Part shown: positions 23,228 to 28,961 of the stretch, one piece after another | Position numbering within the stretch: position 1 is the stretch's first letter | How the letters are laid out: each line of letters starts with the position of its first letter | NCBI GenBank assembly: GCA_015657535.1 | Contig: JADHZB010002078.1 | Coordinates: 10,579-39,539 of the forward strand | Direction of reading: 5' to 3' | Origin: Nephromyces sp. MM_2019 | Taxonomy: Eukaryota; Apicomplexa; Aconoidasida; Nephromycida | DNA length: 28,961 bases | Made by a program: the position numbers and the translations under genes | The notes under the pieces: model-generated | Told to the model about the DNA's origin: nothing | The model's database searches: none | Seen by the model: the letters and a program-made list of their open reading frames with translations, nothing else

Positions 23228-25889
23228 TGTTCCGCACAGAAAGACGCGTTTTTGAAATAAAAAAATCCCCTCAGTGGCAAATACCTCGTATTCTATGTTC
23301 TGTCAACTCATGCAGCTGTTGATATTCTTAGTACCAAAATAAAAGGCATGGCTGCCATATTTTTTGAATTCCTTTCAACTTCCGCATGTGTTGCAAGTAA
23401 ATTGGGTAACTCTGAATTCTTTAGAAAGTCTTATGCGGAACCGAACGCTCAATAAGTGTGAGAGCAAATATATGATAACTGAACGAGTGCCGCGCTATAC
23501 TGAAAATTGAACAAGGGCTCGGGTAGCATCTGCTTCCAGGTGACAGACGAAATTATTACTAAGTCACTGCATTGTGTTGATTGACGATGAAGTATATCAG
23601 TAAGGCAAAATGTGATACCGGCCGGGGCGAACAAGGTAGTCGCAAGAGCCGCCACGAACCTTACTTTCCAGGGAAGCATGAGTACACGCTTCATTACGTG
23701 CAGTCACCCTGACTTGAAAAAGACATGCCGCTTGTCATGTTCCTCCCACGTAGCCAACCAGGTTATAAATGCTGTTACCAGTTTTTAATCTCTTAAATGT
23801 AGAATCCCTCGGCTACTAGTTAACGCTACCAACTTCTGTGCATTTTACTATACTTTATGCCAGAATCAGGATTCAATCAGCGCGAAGTGTTGATTTTCAA
23901 GTTTAACTACTTACACCAAAGTCTCGGCTTAATTCGAATTGCTTGTGGTCCGCTGGGGGGGGCTTCATCCGTGGAAATAGCGGCGTAGGACGAAGGCTGC
24001 TTTTTAAGTTAGCGTAGGATAACCTAGCTTAAAGAAGTGCAGCGGTACCTTCACGCCTATTACGCGCATTTGGGGAGCTCACCACCACAATTCATAATTC
24101 TGCGGCTGCCAAGAACTCGCTCGAAGCATCTTCACCCGAATCTGGTCGCTGCAGTGCCCCTTCACATGGTATCCAACCCAACAACAGAATGTATTGTTAT
24201 CGCATACACTACCCATTGCAGGATAGTCAGACGATTCATATTTTGAATGATATTTCCTCTTATAGCTTTATAGGATATATTTTCGGGGAGGGCATTAATT
24301 CATAGCGGCTCTGCTTACCATTTCTCGAGATCTTCCCTCTTAATGATAAAATATCAAGAATATGGCTTGCTTCCCTTTCATGCACCCACAGGGTGATGAA
24401 AAACTTTTCGCGTAAACTCAGCCCCGAAAGCAAGCTCAGAAACAGGTACACATCATTCCAATCACGACTAATCGGCGTATGGCAATCCCACAAGAGCAAG
24501 TGGACTACCGATTCCGACCTAGCATACTAACCTCAAGTCGACTCCTACGGTATTTGGAGTTCCGAAGCAGCATACGTGAAAGCTATAGCAAATGCTGCTT
24601 CAAGATGCGCCAAATGAACCTCGACTCTAAGTACATGTTCAAAATCACCACCATCACACTCAAGCCTACAAGCATTCAGCGAACGTTTCACGCTTAAGCA
24701 CACTTTATTTAACCCAGCCAAGCGCAGACTACAATGCTACCTATAAGTAAGATGTAATTCCACATCTAGTGTGGAGGCGATTGAAGATACAAGCGAATAA
24801 TTAATGATGCAAGCTTTCTCCATGATAAAAAAAAAATTGTTATATCCTAAATATACAGTAGGAACAGCTGCCGAAACATAAAAGTTAAGCTTCATACAAT
24901 TTGGACAGTGTTTAAACCCAGCACAAAAATAAAGCAGTCAAGCAAAGTGTAACAGCAGATAACAAAAAAATACATAAAATCCGATAACTTCCATTGAGTG
25001 AGAAGGTATGCACTAATGCGCTATATGCTACCGGGAGCCAGGAGATTCTTGCCGTATAAATCGCAAATGGTCCAGATTATTCCGGTGTAGGCGGGCGAGC
25101 ATTGCAGCATGCAACGCAGGAAATATATTTAAGAATGAATCAGCAAGCTAGAAAAAAAGGCAGCTAGTCCTAAAACATGCACATACAACCAGCAACAGAC
25201 TAATTTTCATACTTAAAGCCACTTAATTCGAAAAATTCTTTTAACCATTTGAAAAAACTAGCTTTTATTGACACGGTATAGTAGTTGAGATTACTACGTA
25301 CAACTTTCTAGTACTATTTTTTTGAGTGTGAGCTACCCTTGTAGCAAGTAGCTAGCACTGCATGCCACTAAATCAATTTTGCAGTTGAAGGAGCCTCTAC
25401 CTAACAAATTCATGGCGTCCAAACAATGAAAACACGCTGAAATTGCATCAAAGCAAGCAAAACTCACTTCCATTTCCAGCATCATCGGACGCCTAATCAG
25501 GGCATTAAACGAAATATGCTTCAACCAAGTTATTCATTATGATTATTTCCATCAAGCTAAATGCTGAGATTCATGTGAAGTATCTCCGTCGCAATTGGGC
25601 ACTAAAGATGTTTCCAGCAGTCTTCACGCTTCCCAGATGGAAGAAAAAAGTACACAAGGAAGTGATACAGTTTCATTAGCAGAGTTTGAAAAATATTCTT
25701 AAAATATTATTTGTTAAGCAATTCACACAAGTTTTAACACAGTTAAAGCCAATAAAACAAAAAAGTTTGAGCCAAAATTCAGCATCAGCGGGGTTGGCAC
25801 TTGAATATAATACAATCTAAAAAAGCGATGCCTGCATGCCTTAAGTACAGAAAATACCGAATGGCCTCTCAAAACCTAGCAGTAGCGAT
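23228..25889. other. Stretch without a supported gene
   Basis: Only short unconnected frames occur. A minus-strand frame at 23449-23694 begins with a hydrophobic N-terminus (MKRVLMLPWKVRFVAALATT), and frames at 24260-24499 (minus) and 24479-24697 (plus) overlap in antisense. None has a recognisable motif. The part from about 24.8 kb is A-rich on the plus strand and includes a run of ten A near 24828. Its right end is the 3' flank of the dehydrogenase gene. Confidence 0.35.
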
Positions 25890-27431
25890 TCAATCAACCG
25901 GGGGGAATTTGTAAACACATCCAAAATCCAAATGACCACAGCCTGCAGATAAACATATCAAGACCTATCAGCTATCCTGCGGTTCACGAATAAACTAATG
26001 CAGCGTACCCATCCGAATAAAACAAAAGCATTCTACCTAAAGCGAATGTAAGTAGTAAGAACAGTATATTCCTCACCTTTGGATTGAGTACTTTTAAACA
26101 AGCTAAGTGCTTTATTCCCCATCGGAATCTTCACCGATCCAGAGGAAGCTGCATCCATAGCAAGGGACATATCCTTCACTATCAAGTCAATACTGAACCC
26201 TCCAGCGTACTCTTGGTTTGAGGGTGAGCTTGGGGTAATTCCTGGGACTGGGTTGTAAGTATCAGATGACCAGCATCTAAAATCAAAGCATATTTAATAG
26301 CGACCAGAGAAGTAAATCACAACTGTCAGAAAGAAATAGTTGGCAACCCGACTTCGTAACCTCATTTAATACCTTGGGTTGCGTATATTGAAAATGATGC
26401 ATACAAAAAATCATCACAAGCGCACAGCACATTAAAAGAATAATTATATTCAAATAATAACCTGCCTGAGCTGGTGTTTACCACTCGAAATAAAGAGGAG
26501 GCATTCAAACCTAGCGATTCAGCTAGTCTGGAAACTTCAGAAACACCAACCATTGATATTCCTAAAAGCGTGTTGTTGCAAATTTTTACGCTTTGCCCGT
26601 TGCCCGCTGGACCACAGTAGAAGATATTTTTTCCCATTTTTCTGAACAGCGGCTTGGCACGTTGAAACAGAGACTCCTCGCCACCTACCATGAACGTCAA
26701 TGTTCCATTAACTGCACCTTGAACGAAACCCGAAACTGGAGCATCAATCATCATGTGCCCATCTTGTGCAGCTAGACTAATAAGCTCCTTTGCTGCCACC
26801 GGTCCAATAGTGCTTGAATCGATAAAAAAAGTTCCGCGTCGAGACGCCCTAAACAAACCATCCACGCCCAGGTACACTTTTCTCGCATCTTCTGGACCAG
26901 GTATCATGGATATTATTACGTCGGATTCCTTAGCAACATCCTTCAAGGAATTCGCAATTCTTGCACCTTTAGACTCAAGCGCGGGCAAATTAGTTTTTAC
27001 GGGGTCGTAAATAAGAACTTTTTCACCATGCTTCAGGAGGTTTGAAACCATACCTGATCCCATATTTCCTGTGAAAATAGAAGCGAACAAGCAATCGCTA
27101 CATTGTATCAAGCACACACCGCCAAGTGAGGAATTGCACCTAGGAAACTTCAAATGATACACATGCAGTGCTATAGGGAAATCACATACCAAATACAAAG
27201 CACAAAAACATGAAAAAGCAACTAAGAAGCCACAAGTGTGAATTGAAAAATGAAAGTAGTATACAATCACTCACCAATGCCAATGAACCCAAGTTTTAAT
27301 CCTGTGGGAACCAGGTTCTCCTGTGCTAGATCAGAAAAGAGCCGGCGGGCCAAGAAACGCCCTGATTGCATTAGGGCCATTGTCCTGAAGCCACCAAAAC
27401 CCCCACATATCCGACAAAAGCTTGAAGCCAT
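25890..27431 (-). CDS. HIBADH: 3-hydroxyisobutyrate dehydrogenase, mitochondrial
   Basis: Four exons, 27431-27275, 27068-26462, 26276-26077 and 25942-25890, encode 338 residues, close to the human enzyme (336). All junctions keep phase and use GT-AG ends (ATTG|gtgagt, CAG|gttatt, AAAG|gtgagg). The enzyme oxidises 3-hydroxyisobutyrate to methylmalonate semialdehyde with NAD in valine breakdown. Residues 1-45 are Arg/Ser-rich with few acids (ARRLFSD), fitting a mitochondrial presequence. GFIGIGNMG (48-56) is the dinucleotide fold, and Asp74 after the second strand suggests NAD preference. DAPVSG (161-166) is the substrate loop, K214 in GNGQSVKICNN the catalytic lysine, and NTSSGRCWSSDTYNPVPG the C-terminal domain signature. 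GHLDFGCVYKF at the end matches the family's final helix. Oddity: the glycine that normally follows DAPVSG is Phe167. A related beta-hydroxyacid dehydrogenase is possible, but NTSSGRCWSS strongly favours this enzyme. Confidence 0.95.
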
Positions 27432-28479
27432 ACTCAAGATGATAATCGGCAGGGCGTACCTCTACAGTGGCCAATTCTACAACAGAGTAAAGAAAGCTCT
27501 AAACAAGAAACAACTTCCCGCAGTTAAGGGCACACTGGTAACTTAGCCGTACTATGCACGCCAAAGCTTAAGGTAGTCTCTACACCTCGTTCACGACAAA
27601 GAATCATCTACTGGACCATAAGACATTCGCCCTATCCTAGAGGGGAGATAGAACACATGGAAGGGCGTTAAGTTTTGTATATACTCTATCCTGATGTATG
27701 TGAATTCCTGTTCATCGGTGGAACTTTATTCACCACGGGAACATCAGTAAATATGGGAAAGCATTCCAGAAGAGGTTACATAAAAAGTGGGACAGTGACT
27801 ACTCTGCCTAATAAGATTTTCACAATTTACGTTTGTAGCACACATCACACAGCAAAAGAAAATATGCGGATATGTGGAATTGATCTCGAATGATCATGGC
27901 AAATCAAGTCATTACAGGTGCGACGAAATTCAGAGTGCGGCGACCCGGTAAGCAGCGCCGCACATTCACTATGGCACTTCGGCACGTGAAACCAGCAGCA
28001 AACCGTCCAGTTAGCCACGGACTGCACATCAGTTACCTACGCATTTGTCGAGGAGTTACTGTGAATGACCTGGCGATGCATGCGAGCAGGTATTTGAGTC
28101 TTGCTATGCGGATATCAAGTCTTCGATTAGCTCTCAGAGGGGCAAATATGATTGTGTGGACTTGCCCATTGGTTCGTACTTCACTGTCAAGGAGATATTG
28201 TTAAATGCCCGCTAGCATGTACCTTCAAGTCCCGAAACGCAAATATGTAGGCTTTTCAATCAGTCCCCTTATGGTCGAAAATGTCGAACTACCTTCCTAG
28301 GCTCACGAATCTTGCCAGCAATACCGCCCCCACCTCACCCATTTTTTGACTAGCGCCTATCTTACGTTTAGCCCAGTGCGCGAAAGACGCATATACGCCT
28401 GGAATACTGTGCCTCCAAAAGTTTGCGCCTGCCTGCTTCCAGTGTATCTCACGGGTTTTCACTTGCGATGGAGTGGCAC
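27432..28479. other. 5' flank of the dehydrogenase gene, no other gene seen
   Basis: A 104-codon plus-strand frame at 27890-28204 and smaller frames are present, but they have no recognised motif and no splice-linked partners. The first few hundred bases presumably hold the promoter of the minus-strand dehydrogenase gene; I see no convincing promoter element. Confidence 0.35.
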
Positions 28480-28590
28480 CTGTGACACCCCAGCGTAGCT
28501 ACTGTGATACCACAGCCTATGTAGGCATGCTTACATAGCCTGCCGTTCGTGCATCGAGACCTAACTGGACCGTATCGCTGTGCATCGACG
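28480..28590. repeat. Degenerate partial repeat copies
   Basis: CTGTGACACCCCAGC at 28480-28494 and CTGTGATACCACAGCCTATG at 28502-28521 are diverged versions of the start of the 198-bp unit that follows (CTGTGATGCCCCAGCCTAT). They suggest decayed or truncated copies at the array edge. Confidence 0.55.
28517..28538. repeat. 22-bp near-perfect palindrome
   Basis: CTATGTA at 28517-28523 and TACATAG at 28532-28538 are reverse complements around GGCATGCT, which itself holds GCATGC. Only one symmetric pair of bases fails to match across the whole 22 bp. Confidence 0.6.
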
Positions 28591-28961
28591 CTGTGATGCC
28601 CCAGCCTATTTTAGGCCTGTTAACAGAGGCAGCCAGTGGTGTGCCTAGGCTAGAGTGCCTAAGCACACACTGACTGCTTTAGCGAGGCTATGTGTGTAGT
28701 AGTAGACGTAGGTATGGCTACCTAGTCGCTATACACTGGGCTAGGCTGCTGTCTGGTGACTGGTCCGTCACACTTGGGAGAGCCCTCACTGTGATGCCCC
28801 AGCCTATATTAGGCCTGTTAACAGAGGCAGCCAGTGGTGTGCCTAGGCTAGAGCGCCTAGACACATACTGACTGTGTTAGCGAGGCTATGTGTGCAGCGA
28901 CAGATTAGGTGTGGCTACCTAGTCGCTATACACTGGGCTAGGCTGCTGGCTGGCGACACAC
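28591..28961. repeat. Tandem repeat array, 198-bp unit
   Basis: Copy one spans 28591-28788. Copy two starts at 28789 and is cut by the window edge after 173 bases. Both start CTGTGATGCCCCAGCCTAT and share CTAGTCGCTATACACTGGGC near the end; I judge them roughly 90% alike by eye. Each holds the palindrome CTGTTAACAG and a hairpin whose arms in copy one are GTGTGCCTAGGC (28639-28650) and GCCTAAGCACAC (28657-28668). Stops occur in the frames I read, so it is probably non-coding. This could be a satellite, a subtelomeric or centromeric repeat, or the internal repeats of a mobile element. Confidence 0.85.

Noticed and set aside
23449..23694. Minus frame whose start faintly recalls mitochondrial inner-membrane protease subunit 2 (hydrophobic segment then QCSDLVIIS)
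   Set aside because: The catalytic-serine motif and everything that should follow are missing, and no downstream exon could be linked.
27890..28204. 104-codon plus frame, Arg-rich
   Set aside because: No domain, no partner exons, and it lies in the 5' flank of the dehydrogenase gene near repeats.

Overview
The window looks like nuclear DNA of an intron-rich eukaryote, probably a protist or alga, with an estimated G+C near 40%. Four recognised or structurally coherent genes become readable only after removing spliceosomal introns with GT-AG ends. The introns are mostly 100-700 bp and a few proposed ones are only about 30-65 bp. I see no Shine-Dalgarno-led operons. The products (mitochondrial 3-hydroxyisobutyrate dehydrogenase, a UNC-50 family Golgi protein, a kinesin) are eukaryotic. 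The lineage cannot be fixed from what I see. All exon models were built by hand from reading frame, splice-site sequence and codon phase, so small shifts are possible.

Layout. (1) 1-4911, minus: a six-exon gene whose 3' end lies beyond the left edge, coding for a very long, mostly disordered Ser/Lys-rich protein with an N-terminal hydrophobic segment. (2) About 4.9-8.4 kb: no supported gene. (3) 8395-12039, minus: an eight-exon divergent kinesin of 638 residues that keeps the Walker A loop and the microtubule-binding loop 12 motif but has lost the switch I and switch II signatures. One of its introns appears to be GC-AG. (4) 12636-13758, minus: a tentative multi-exon hypothetical gene. (5) 16977-17862, plus: a complete two-exon UNC-50 family gene. 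(6) 20315-22062, plus: a tentative seven-exon gene for a protein with an EF-hand-like segment and a coiled coil. It meets a tentative minus-strand gene (22066-22679) tail to tail with three bases between the stop codons. More plus-strand exons follow at 22841-23227. (7) 25890-27431, minus: a complete four-exon 3-hydroxyisobutyrate dehydrogenase gene (338 residues) with a likely mitochondrial targeting peptide. (8) 28480-28961: palindrome-rich tandem repeats with a 198-bp period, running off the right edge.

The genes do not form a common pathway: valine catabolism in mitochondria, Golgi membrane trafficking, cytoskeleton, and unknown functions. The most interesting item is the kinesin, which looks like a pseudo-motor: an intact reading frame with a motor fold but without the residues that normally sense and hydrolyse ATP. 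No tRNA, rRNA, CRISPR array or recognisable transposase or reverse transcriptase was found.
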